Below are positions 1-5,727 of a stretch of DNA of 5,727 nt, in pieces. Within the stretch, counting starts at the first letter, position 1; each line of letters opens with the position of its first letter. The translations under genes were made by a program, and so were the position numbers. Under the pieces are notes generated by a model. It had not been told where the DNA came from. It saw nothing but the letters and a program-made list of their open reading frames with translations, and did not search any database. This DNA comes from Planctomycetota bacterium (lineage in GTDB: Bacteria > Planctomycetota > B15-G4 > JADJEK01), in the NCBI GenBank assembly GCA_016795255.1, contig JAEUIB010000338.1, positions 1 to 5,727 of the forward strand, in the 5' to 3' direction.

Positions 1-1
1 T

Positions 2-1441
2 CCGCTGCGCGTGCTCGTCACCAAGGAGGCGGCGAAGGCGCTCGAGCTCGTCGCGAAGACCGCCGACTACGACGCGCCGAAGGCGAAGACCAAGGCGTTC
101 CTCGAGTCCGAGGCCACGCGCAAGCTCGACCAGAACGACGCCGACCAGGCGGTCGATCGCGCGCTCGGCGGGCTCGGCGGGTCGAGCGCCGATCCGCACG
201 ACATCGCGGCGCTCGAGGCCCAGGCGAAAGAACCGGTCACCGCCGCCAACGCCCACGAGATGGCGGACGTGCTGATCGCGGTGATCGACGCGGTCGAACG
301 CGAAGCGGCGGCGAAGCCGAAGGCAGCGACCGACGACAAGCCGATCCCCGACGCACCGCGCCGCGCGCTGCCGAAGGACGACGCCGAACGCGTCGCGCGC
401 CTCGACGAAGCGCTGGCGTTCCTCGCCGCGCAGCAGAAGGACGGCCGCTTCGGCTTCGAAGCCGACTCGGACGCCGGCGTCACCGGCATCACGCTGACGG
501 CGGTCATGCGGACGTGCGACGCGCTCGGCCGCCCGCATCCGGAGTACGTCGCGAAGGGCCTCGCGTGGCTCGCGTCGCTGCAGAAGGAAGACGGCGGCAT
601 CTACGAGCACGGCTTGAAGAACTACATCACGAGCGTCGCGATCGAAGCGCTCGCGACGTCGAAGGACGCGAACTACCGCGCCGTCATCGACAAGGCCGTC
701 GGGTTCCTCGAGTTGACGCAGCTCGACGAAGGCGAGGGCTACTCGTCGGAAGAGGACAACTACTACGGCGGCTTCGGCTACGGCTCGGCGGAGCGCCCCG
801 ACCTCTCGAACAGCCAGTTCGCGATCGAAGCGCTGCACGCCGCCGGCGTGCCGACCGACCGCGAGGCGTACACGAAGGCGGTCGAGTTCCTGCGCCGCTG
901 CCAGAACTTGAAAGAGACCGGCCCGATCCCCGTCACGCGACCGGACGGCAAGGTCGCGGTGCCCGGCGACGACGGCGGCGCGCAGTATCGACCGGGCGAT
1001 TCGAAGGCCGGCGACGAGACGAACCCGGACGGCACGGTGGTGCCGCGCAGCTACGGCTCGATGACGTACGCGCTGCTGAAGTCGTACTTGTTCGCCGGAC
1101 TCGATCCGAAGGACGCGAAGGTCCAGGCCGCGATCGGCTGGATCCAGAAGAACTTCACGCTCGACGTGAACCCGGGCTTCACGACCGGCAAGGGCGCCGA
1201 GTACCAGGGCCTCTACTACTACTACGTGACGCTCGGGCGCGCGCTCGAGGCGTACGGCCAGGACACGATCACCGACGGCGCCGGCAAGTCGCGCGCGTGG
1301 AAGCGTGAACTCGCCGACACGGTGTTGGCGCTGCAGACGACCGACGGCTTCTGGATCAACCAGCGCTCGGCGCGCTGGATGGAAGGCAACAAGGTCCTGA
1401 CGACCGCGTACGCGCTGCTGGCGCTCGACACGACGCGTTGA
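2..1441 (+). CDS. Prenyltransferase/squalene-oxidase repeat protein, 5' end missing
   Basis: The frame is open from the left edge, so the true start and any signal peptide lie outside; 479 residues are visible. Residues about 1-125 are charged and Ala/Lys-rich, resemble no domain I recognise, and end in a probable Pro/Lys/Asp linker. From about 134 to the end, helical-hairpin repeats of the squalene-cyclase alpha/alpha-barrel type follow, with typical pieces such as LAFLAAQQKDGRFGF, LAWLASLQKEDGGI, YYGGFGYGSAERPDLSNSQFAIEAL, RSYGSMTYALLKSYLFAG, GLYYYYVTLGRALEAYG and WMEGNKVLTTAYALLAL. No DxDD protonation motif of squalene-hopene cyclase is visible in these repeats, so cyclase activity is doubtful. 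As I recall, close relatives are common in planctomycetes, often exported and without known function. The stop overlaps the next start by four bases, which suggests one operon. Family call is firm; function is not known. Confidence 0.9.
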   Translation, partial: PLRVLVTKEAAKALELVAKTADYDAPKAKTKAFLESEATRKLDQNDADQAVDRALGGLGGSSADPHDIAALEAQAKEPVTAANAHEMADVLIAVIDAVEREAAAKPKAATDDKPIPDAPRRALPKDDAERVARLDEALAFLAAQQKDGRFGFEADSDAGVTGITLTAVMRTCDALGRPHPEYVAKGLAWLASLQKEDGGIYEHGLKNYITSVAIEALATSKDANYRAVIDKAVGFLELTQLDEGEGYSSEEDNYYGGFGYGSAERPDLSNSQFAIEALHAAGVPTDREAYTKAVEFLRRCQNLKETGPIPVTRPDGKVAVPGDDGGAQYRPGDSKAGDETNPDGTVVPRSYGSMTYALLKSYLFAGLDPKDAKVQAAIGWIQKNFTLDVNPGFTTGKGAEYQGLYYYYVTLGRALEAYGQDTITDGAGKSRAWKRELADTVLALQTTDGFWINQRSARWMEGNKVLTTAYALLALDTTR

Positions 1442-3093
1442 ACGACTCGCACGATCCGTCGCGCCGCGGCTTCTTCGGACTTCCGGCGTGGCCATGGGTC
1501 GCGCTGTTGCTGATCGTCCAGACCGCGCTCACTGCGATCTGGATGCGCGAGAACGGGTTCCTGTCGCGGCCGCCGACGATCGAGCAGGCGTATTACCGCG
1601 CGCGCGCGCTCGACCTGTTGCTCGTGCTGCAGCACGACGGCGTCGTCGCGTGGGCGAAGGCGTGCTTCACGCAGGCCGAGTTCCGGACGTTCCTGTTCCC
1701 CGCCGCCGTGAGTTTGGCGGCGGCCGGCAGCGACGTCGGCGTGCAGCCGATCCACATGGCGATCACGATCGCCGCGTTCTCGCTGGTGTTCACGCTCGCC
1801 GCGTACCGGCTCGCGCGGAACTTCGGTTCGGCGCGGTTCGCGTGGTGCGTGGCGGCGGTCACGTTGTGTTGCCCGGTCGTCGTCGCGTACCAGCGCCCGT
1901 TCTATCCACAGTTCCCGATGAAGGCGTTCGCGCTGCTCGCGCTCGACTTCCTCGTGCGCAGCCGTGGCTTCGCGTGCCGCAGGAACTCGGTCGCGTTCGC
2001 GGTCGCGACCGCCATCGCGACGATGTGCAAAGTGATCGCGCCGCTGTACCTCGCCGGCGCGGCGCTGGCCGCGGCGTTCTTCGGACTGCGGGATCGCGCG
2101 CGGCGCGCGAGTGCGCTGCGCAACCTCGGCGTCGCGACGGTCGTCGTCGTCGTGCTGCTCGCGCCGTGGCAGGCGCTCGCGTACCCGAAGCTGATGACGT
2201 ACACGAAGAGCGCCACCGACGACTCGATCGCGATGCGTCAGATGGCCGACAAGTTCAGCCTCGAGCGCTGGAGCTACTACCCGCGTCATCTGTTCGCGAA
2301 CGGCTTCGGTGCACCGCTCGCGACGCTCGTCGCCGTGGCCGGACTCGTGACGGCGGCGCGACTGCGCACGAAGGCTCGCGATCCCAGGCGGCGTGAAGCC
2401 GGCCTCGTGCTCGCCGCATCGGCCGCGCTCTGCTACCCGGTGCTGACGTACGGGCAGACGGCCGCGCAGAGCCAGTACGTCCTCATCTACGTTCCGCTCG
2501 GCGTGCTGATGCTCGCGCGGACGATCGCCGACACCGAGCGCGCGAGTCCGCGCAAGGCCGCAATCGCGGCCACCGCGTGCAGCGCGGCGTTCGGGCTCGT
2601 GCTCGTGCTGCGCGCGCCGTCGCGCGACGTCGCGGGGTTCTCGCTCGGGCCGATCCCGATCGTCCAGCGCGTCGACTGGTTCATCACCGACCTGCCGCGC
2701 CAACGCTTCCTGATCGAGTCGAGCACGCCCGAGTCGTGGCCGATCCGCGAAGTGACGCGCGCGATGCTCGACCATTCGACGCGGCCAGCGCCGCGGGTCG
2801 CGACGACGCACATGTACCTGTGTGGCCCGAACCTCGAGCACGAAGCGAAGCTGCTCGGGCGGTCGATCGAAGAGGTCGTCCCGGATTGGGCCGCCGCGCT
2901 GCGGCCGGGCGGCGACCTGTCGTTCCTGCGCAGCGTCGACTTCCTCGTCATCGACAGCCAGGACTTCGCGGTCGACGCCGCCGTGTCGGCACTCGCGAAG
3001 CTCGGCATCGTCGCGACCGAGATCCTGCGGACCTCGCCGGCGCCGGGGATCACGATCACGCTGCTCGCGCTCACAGCGCCGACGCCGCGCTAG
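1438..3093 (+). CDS. Polytopic membrane protein, GT-C/GT39-like glycosyltransferase candidate
   Basis: This 551-residue protein probably starts at TTG 1438, inside the TTGA overlap with the previous stop. The next ATG (1543) would delete the first membrane helix, and no clear Shine-Dalgarno is seen, so coupling is likely. Hydrophobic segments lie near residues 18-36, 104-124, 134-151, 160-173, 185-214, 229-247, 289-308, 320-338, 343-361 and 373-392. A long loop (37-103) follows helix 1, and a soluble C-terminal domain spans about 393-551. This layout, with the helix pair ending in CCPVVVAYQRPFYPQFPMKAF and the tail that begins W-x-I-x-E-V, resembles GT39/PMT_2-type lipid-sugar-dependent transferases. 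In the first loop only Glu49 of the usual Asp-Glu pair is present (TIEQAYY). Transfer of a sugar at the outer face of the membrane is inferred; donor and acceptor are unknown. It could also be a non-catalytic relative. Confidence 0.82.
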   Translation: MNDSHDPSRRGFFGLPAWPWVALLLIVQTALTAIWMRENGFLSRPPTIEQAYYRARALDLLLVLQHDGVVAWAKACFTQAEFRTFLFPAAVSLAAAGSDVGVQPIHMAITIAAFSLVFTLAAYRLARNFGSARFAWCVAAVTLCCPVVVAYQRPFYPQFPMKAFALLALDFLVRSRGFACRRNSVAFAVATAIATMCKVIAPLYLAGAALAAAFFGLRDRARRASALRNLGVATVVVVVLLAPWQALAYPKLMTYTKSATDDSIAMRQMADKFSLERWSYYPRHLFANGFGAPLATLVAVAGLVTAARLRTKARDPRRREAGLVLAASAALCYPVLTYGQTAAQSQYVLIYVPLGVLMLARTIADTERASPRKAAIAATACSAAFGLVLVLRAPSRDVAGFSLGPIPIVQRVDWFITDLPRQRFLIESSTPESWPIREVTRAMLDHSTRPAPRVATTHMYLCGPNLEHEAKLLGRSIEEVVPDWAAALRPGGDLSFLRSVDFLVIDSQDFAVDAAVSALAKLGIVATEILRTSPAPGITITLLALTAPTPR

Positions 3094-3340
3094 CGATTCC
3101 CGCGAGCGACGTCCGGATCCGCAGTCCCGACCGTGGCTTGCGGCGGATCGCCGTCGCGATGGACCGTCGACGATCCGCGGCGCGGGCCGGCGGAAATGAA
3201 CCGACGTGCCGGCCGCCTCGGCGACGATTCCGGGCTATAGTTCCGGGCCTTTCTCGCCCGAAGTCCGTGCTACGCAACGCGCGGACGACGGTCGAACCCG
3301 CCACCCATTCCTCACTTCGGCTCGAACGGACGACAGCACC
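3094..3340 (+). other. Intergenic spacer and leader of the radical SAM gene
   Basis: No gene is supported in these 247 bases. The reading frame of the downstream gene stays open from GTG 3206, but 14 of those 45 codons end in A or T, against 1 of the first 45 after ATG 3341, so it is untranslated. An imperfect inverted repeat pairs GATCCGCA-type sequence near 3115-3125 with TGCGGCGGATC near 3140-3150. Small hairpins with five-pair stems are possible at 3244-3260 (CGGGC/GCCCG) and 3263-3286 (GTCCG/CGGAC). No stem followed by a T-run is present, so no intrinsic terminator is called. Confidence 0.6.
3228..3248 (+). promoter_or_regulatory. Candidate -10 element flanked by an 8-base direct repeat
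   Basis: TATAGT at 3236-3241 matches five of six bases of the TATAAT -10 consensus and stands out in a GC-rich spacer. It lies between two copies of TTCCGGGC (3228-3235 and 3241-3248), spaced 13 bases start to start; the second copy shares the final T of the -10. No good -35 hexamer sits 16-18 bases upstream. It would give a leader of roughly 90-100 bases for the radical SAM gene. The repeat could be an operator or chance. Confidence 0.35.
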
Positions 3341-4645
3341 ATGCGCGGCCCCCTGAACCGCATTTTCGCGACCACCGGGTCGATGAAGACCCAGATGAAG
3401 ATCGCGAGCCGCTACGCGTACGCCGCGCTGCGGCACGGCACGCCGAAGAAGTGGTGGAACGCGTACAAGGTCTGGCGCGCCCGCGCACGCGGCGACATCA
3501 CCGTCGACGGCTTCCCGTTCGTGCTGAAGATCGAGTCGACGAACATCTGCAACCTCGAGTGCCCGTTCTGCCTCGATCGCGATCGCTCGCAGTTCAAGGG
3601 CGAGGGCATGCGCGGCTTCGGCCGCATGAAGGCCGACTTCTTCAAGCGCGTGATCGACCAGCTCGGCCCGTACGCGTTCAACGTCAACATGTACGGCTCG
3701 GGCGAACCCCTGCTGTTCCCCGAGGCCTACGAGATGATGCGCTACGCGGCCGACAAGAACGTCGGCGTGCGCATCTCGTCGAACCTGTCGATGCGCGACT
3801 TCGACGACGCGATGGCCGAGAAGGTCGTCACGTCGGGCATCGAACACCTGATCGTGTCGTGCCACGGCGCGAGCCAGGAGACGTACGAGAAGTACATGGT
3901 CGGCGGCAACTTCGAGCGCGTGACGAAGAACATGCGCAAGCTCGCCGAAGCGAAGAAGCGCCTGGGCCGGAAGCTGCCGTTCATCGACTGGCAGTTCCTG
4001 CTGTTCCGCCACAACCAGCACGAAGTGAAGACCGCGAAGGCGATGGCGAAGGACATCGGCGTCGACTTCGTCCGGTTCATCTATCCGAACATCCCGCCCG
4101 AGTTCAAAGAGGAGTGGAAGCCGCGCGCCGAGGGCGAGGCGTCCGACTACCAGCCGGTCCCGAACGCGCCGGCGAACGCCGCGGCGAACGGATCCGCGAA
4201 CGGCGCGGCGGCGCCGAAGGCTCCCGCACCGGCGGCGGCTGCGCCCGCACCGGCGGCTTCGAAGAAGCTGCCGCGCATCAACGTCGAGAGCTGCTCGTGG
4301 CCGTACTACTCGATCTACTTCAACTGGGACGGCGGCATCCTGCCGTGCTGCGACGGCACGACGAAGCCGAGCTACGACCTCGGCAAGTTCTCCGAGACGA
4401 CGAACATCAACGACATCTGGAACGGGCCGGACTACCAGCTCGTGCGGCGCTACGCGAACTTCGAAGTCGCGCCGCAGGACATGGACGCGCGGTACACGTG
4501 CGCGAGCTGCCTGAAGCCGCTGGCGCCGTTCCTGATCAAGCAGAAGGGCCTGCCGCTCGATCCCGAGATCGAGAAGAAGGTCGATCACGCGCTCGCGCAC
4601 GCGAAGCAGGCGTTCAAGCCCGCCGCGGTCGCCGCGAAGACCTGA
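3341..4645 (+). CDS. Radical SAM/SPASM domain protein
   Basis: The product has 434 residues from ATG 3341. A later ATG at 3383 would give 420. An upstream GTG at 3206 is rejected on third-base composition. Residues about 15-60 are a basic lead-in. The radical SAM core follows, with the [4Fe-4S] cysteines Cys70, Cys74 and Cys77 in TNICNLECPFC and the GEP motif at 121-123. Residues about 263-309 form a low-complexity Ala/Pro/Asn/Gly linker. The SPASM domain follows with Cys318, Cys336/Cys337, IWNGPDYQLVRRY (359-371), and Cys387 and Cys390, as expected for auxiliary iron-sulfur clusters. Such enzymes cleave S-adenosylmethionine to a 5'-deoxyadenosyl radical and modify peptides, proteins or small molecules. 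The substrate cannot be read from the sequence, and no precursor peptide gene is seen nearby. No strong Shine-Dalgarno precedes either start. It lies downstream of the membrane protein but probably has its own promoter. Confidence 0.93.
   Translation: MRGPLNRIFATTGSMKTQMKIASRYAYAALRHGTPKKWWNAYKVWRARARGDITVDGFPFVLKIESTNICNLECPFCLDRDRSQFKGEGMRGFGRMKADFFKRVIDQLGPYAFNVNMYGSGEPLLFPEAYEMMRYAADKNVGVRISSNLSMRDFDDAMAEKVVTSGIEHLIVSCHGASQETYEKYMVGGNFERVTKNMRKLAEAKKRLGRKLPFIDWQFLLFRHNQHEVKTAKAMAKDIGVDFVRFIYPNIPPEFKEEWKPRAEGEASDYQPVPNAPANAAANGSANGAAAPKAPAPAAAAPAPAASKKLPRINVESCSWPYYSIYFNWDGGILPCCDGTTKPSYDLGKFSETTNINDIWNGPDYQLVRRYANFEVAPQDMDARYTCASCLKPLAPFLIKQKGLPLDPEIEKKVDHALAHAKQAFKPAAVAAKT
4220..4261 (+). 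repeat. Two 21-bp tandem units encoding the Ala/Pro linker
   Basis: Units 4220-4240 and 4241-4261 share an exact 14-base core CCCGCACCGGCGGC (4223-4236 and 4244-4257). They encode APAPAAA and APAPAAS within the linker between the radical SAM core and the SPASM domain. The period is exactly seven codons, so unit gain or loss by slippage would keep the frame and only change linker length. Confidence 0.75.
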
Positions 4646-4707
4646 CGCTGCGACGCGGTAGGAACCCGCGAAGCCTCCGTCCGCCGACGCACCCACCGAC
4701 GAGCCCC

Positions 4708-4735
4708 TTGACGGCGGCACGGCCGCGGCTACGTT
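4708..4735 (+). promoter_or_regulatory. Sigma-70-type promoter for the riboswitch leader
   Basis: TTGACG (4708-4713) matches five of six bases of the -35 consensus. A 16-base spacer separates it from TACGTT (4730-4735), a fair -10 with the conserved first TA and last T. The predicted start of transcription, six to eight bases after the -10, is about 4741-4743. That is immediately before the 5' strand of riboswitch helix P1, and this agreement strengthens both calls. Confidence 0.7.
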
Positions 4736-4741
4736 TCGCCC

Positions 4742-4850
4742 CGGCATCAAGAGACCCGCGGCGATTCGCGCTGCGGGCGGCAACCGAGCCCGATCGCTCC
4801 TGCGACGGACCGCGGTGCCGAGGCCAGCTCCGTGAAGGAGCGCCGATGTG
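4742..4850 (+). promoter_or_regulatory. SAM riboswitch aptamer (SAM-I/SAM-IV clan)
   Basis: The conserved core of S-adenosylmethionine aptamers is present in order: ATCAAGAGA (4746-4754), GGCAACC (4779-4785), GGTGCC (4814-4819) and GATG (4845-4848). Helices read by eye: P1 GCATC 4744-4748 with GATGT 4845-4849; P2 4755-4763 with 4769-4777, nine pairs closing the loop ATTCG; P3 ACCG 4783-4786 with CGGT 4813-4816 and an inner stem CCG-a-TCGC (4790-4797) with GCGACGG (4802-4808); P4 GCTCC 4827-4831 with GGAGC 4837-4841. The P2 loop TTCG (4765-4768) can pair with CGAG (4819-4822), matching the pseudoknot between P2 loop and J3/4 known in this clan. P2 is one continuous helix without the kink-turn of classic SAM-I, so it looks closer to SAM-IV or the SAM-I/IV variant, although a P4 hairpin is present. 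Ligand binding would be expected to lower expression of the gene at 4962. Confidence 0.87.
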
Positions 4851-4879
4851 GCCGACCGACGATTCGCGTCGAGTTCGGC
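4851..4879 (+). other. Leader hairpin just after the aptamer
   Basis: GCCGA (4851-4855) pairs with TCGGC (4875-4879), and CGACG (4857-4861) with CGTCG (4867-4871), around the loop ATTCG (4862-4866). This is the same five-base loop as in P2 of the aptamer. An asymmetric internal loop joins the two stems. It may stack on P1, or it may compete with an alternative pairing of 4851-4858 with 4903-4910. It is not followed by a T-run and so is not an intrinsic terminator. Confidence 0.5.
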
Positions 4880-4942
4880 AAACGCAGCGAGGCTCGCGCC
4901 GGTGGTCGGTGCGTTCTCGCCACTCGGACGGATCCGCTCGCG

Positions 4943-4963
4943 ATGCCGTGGAGTCCACGGCAT
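4943..4963 (+). promoter_or_regulatory. Hairpin masking the Shine-Dalgarno and start codon
   Basis: ATGCCGTGG (4943-4951) and CCACGGCAT (4955-4963) form nine perfect pairs around the three-base loop AGT. The 3' arm includes A and T of the start codon ATG 4962. The only good Shine-Dalgarno, GGAG at 4950-4953, lies half in the stem and half in the loop, eight bases before the ATG. When folded, both translation signals are blocked, which makes this a likely output element for the SAM aptamer about 95 bases upstream. How the aptamer opens or closes it is not proven by the sequence. Confidence 0.68.
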
Positions 4964-5727
4964 GTCGTCCCATTCCTTCGCTTCGTCCGCGGCCGGCTTC
5001 GACGCCGGCGCGCTGATCCCCCCGCTCGTCCAGTCCACGACGTTCTGCCTCGACGGAATCGGCGCCGGCGCCCCGCACACGTATTCGCGGGCGTCGAATC
5101 CGACGGTCGACGCGCTCGAGATCGCGCTCGGTGCGCTCGCGGCCGCCCCACCCGCCGTCGCGTTCGCGAGCGGCCTCGCGGCCGAGCACGCGCTGTTCCT
5201 CGCGCTGCTGCGCCAAGGCAGTGAGATCGTCGTCGGCGACGTCGTCTACGGCGGCACGACGCGCTTGCTCGAGCGGTTCTTCGTGCCGTTCGGCATCCGC
5301 GTGCGCAGCGTCGACGCGTCGGATCCGAAGGCCGTCGCCGCGGCGCTGTCCTGCGACACGGCGTGCCTGTTCGTCGAGACGCCGGCCAACCCGACGCTGA
5401 AGCTCGTCGATCTGCGGGCTCTCGCCGCGATCGCGCGTGCGGCGGGCGTGCCGTTCGTCGTCGACGACACGTTCCTCACCGGCGATCTCCGCCCCCTCGA
5501 TGCCGGGGCGACGGCGTGCGTGCTGTCGACGACGAAGTTCTGCGAGGGGCACGGCGTCGCGATCGGCGGCGCGATCACGTCGCGCGACGATGCGCTGCTC
5601 GAGCGCCTGCGCTTCGTCCGCAAGGCGACCGGCGCGATCCAGAAACCGTTCGACGCGTGGCTGACGCGCAACGGACTGGAGACGCTGCCGCTCCGCCTCG
5701 CTCGTCACGCCGCGACCGCACTGCAGG
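4962..5727 (+). CDS. Cys/Met-metabolism PLP-dependent enzyme (trans-sulfuration family), 3' end missing
   Basis: 255 residues are visible; the family is usually near 390-400, so about a third lies beyond the right edge. ATG 4962 is chosen for its GGAG eight bases upstream and because the protein then begins at the usual place before ALIPPLVQSTTF. Family landmarks: TYSRASNPT (40-48) with Tyr41 and Arg43; SGLAA (70-74) at the phosphate-binding loop; Tyr96 in DVVYGGT, which stacks on the cofactor; ETPANPT (139-145); Asp168 in VVDDTF, which binds the pyridine nitrogen; and Schiff-base Lys192 in LSTTKFCEGHG. Members include cystathionine gamma-synthase, O-acylhomoserine sulfhydrylase, cystathionine lyases and methionine gamma-lyase. 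The SAM riboswitch upstream favours a methionine- or cysteine-forming role, but sequence alone does not separate these, so no gene symbol is given. Oddities: VDDTF replaces the common VDNTF, and LST replaces the common HSxT before the lysine. Confidence 0.93.
   Translation, partial: MSSHSFASSAAGFDAGALIPPLVQSTTFCLDGIGAGAPHTYSRASNPTVDALEIALGALAAAPPAVAFASGLAAEHALFLALLRQGSEIVVGDVVYGGTTRLLERFFVPFGIRVRSVDASDPKAVAAALSCDTACLFVETPANPTLKLVDLRALAAIARAAGVPFVVDDTFLTGDLRPLDAGATACVLSTTKFCEGHGVAIGGAITSRDDALLERLRFVRKATGAIQKPFDAWLTRNGLETLPLRLARHAATALQ

Noticed and set aside
1222..2841. Long open frame on the minus strand (539 codons)
   Set aside because: It is antisense to the membrane protein and the repeat protein. 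The translation is Arg/Asp/Glu/His-rich without any recognisable fold, as expected for a shadow of a GC-rich gene.
3206..3340. Upstream GTG start extending the radical SAM protein by 45 residues
   Set aside because: 14 of 45 codons end in A or T, unlike the gene body, and the stretch includes the candidate -10 element.
4654..4670. CGCGG/CCGCG hairpin after the radical SAM stop as a terminator
   Set aside because: The stem has only five pairs, the loop is long and no T-run follows; this cannot be supported as an intrinsic terminator.
4848..4961. GTG start extending the PLP enzyme by 38 residues
   Set aside because: 11 of 38 codons end in A or T, against 3 of the first 40 after ATG 4962. The stretch is explained by RNA structure, and the extension does not resemble the family's N-terminus. 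It is kept as a finding only because a Shine-Dalgarno-like AAGGAG precedes it.
3451..5016. Long open frame on the plus strand overlapping the radical SAM gene in another frame
   Set aside because: The translation is Arg-rich and motif-free, while the overlapping frame carries the complete radical SAM and SPASM cysteine motifs.
3071..5080. Long open frame on the minus strand (669 codons)
   Set aside because: It runs antisense across the radical SAM gene, the promoter and the riboswitch; composition is Arg/Val/Ala-rich and it has no motif. The sense-strand genes and RNA explain the region.
4614..5708. Open frame on the minus strand (364 codons)
   Set aside because: It is antisense to the riboswitch and the PLP enzyme, with Arg-rich low-complexity translation and no family resemblance.
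1..5727. CRISPR arrays, insertion sequences, tRNA or rRNA genes
   Set aside because: No regularly spaced repeats, transposase motifs, terminal inverted repeats, cloverleaf or rRNA signatures were seen.

Overview
The window is very GC-rich, and codons inside the real genes end almost always in G or C. All genes lie on the + strand. A planctomycete-like bacterium is the best guess. The first gene belongs to a squalene-cyclase-like repeat family that I associate with Planctomycetota, Shine-Dalgarno sites are scarce, and a TTG start is used. This is inference from gene content; another high-GC phylum is possible.

Layout: (1) Bases 2-1441 hold the 3' part of a prenyltransferase/squalene-oxidase repeat protein. 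(2) It overlaps by 4 bases, at TTGA, a polytopic membrane protein of GT-C/GT39-like architecture (1438-3093). (3) After a 247-base spacer with a weak promoter candidate comes a radical SAM/SPASM protein (3341-4645) with an Ala/Pro-rich linker between its two iron-sulfur domains. (4) A 316-base non-coding stretch (4646-4961) holds a good -35/-10 promoter, a SAM riboswitch aptamer of the SAM-I/SAM-IV clan, an extra leader hairpin, and a perfect 9-bp hairpin that enfolds the ribosome binding site and start codon. (5) The window ends inside the gene this leader controls, a Cys/Met-metabolism PLP-dependent (trans-sulfuration) enzyme starting at 4962.

The first two genes look translationally coupled and may form an envelope or glycan-related pair of unknown substrate. 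The radical SAM gene probably has its own promoter and its substrate is unknown. The last unit is self-consistent: a sigma-70-type promoter starts the transcript right at helix P1 of the aptamer, the aptamer senses S-adenosylmethionine, and the start-codon hairpin is a natural translational off-switch for a sulfur amino-acid enzyme. This leader is the most rewarding part of the window.
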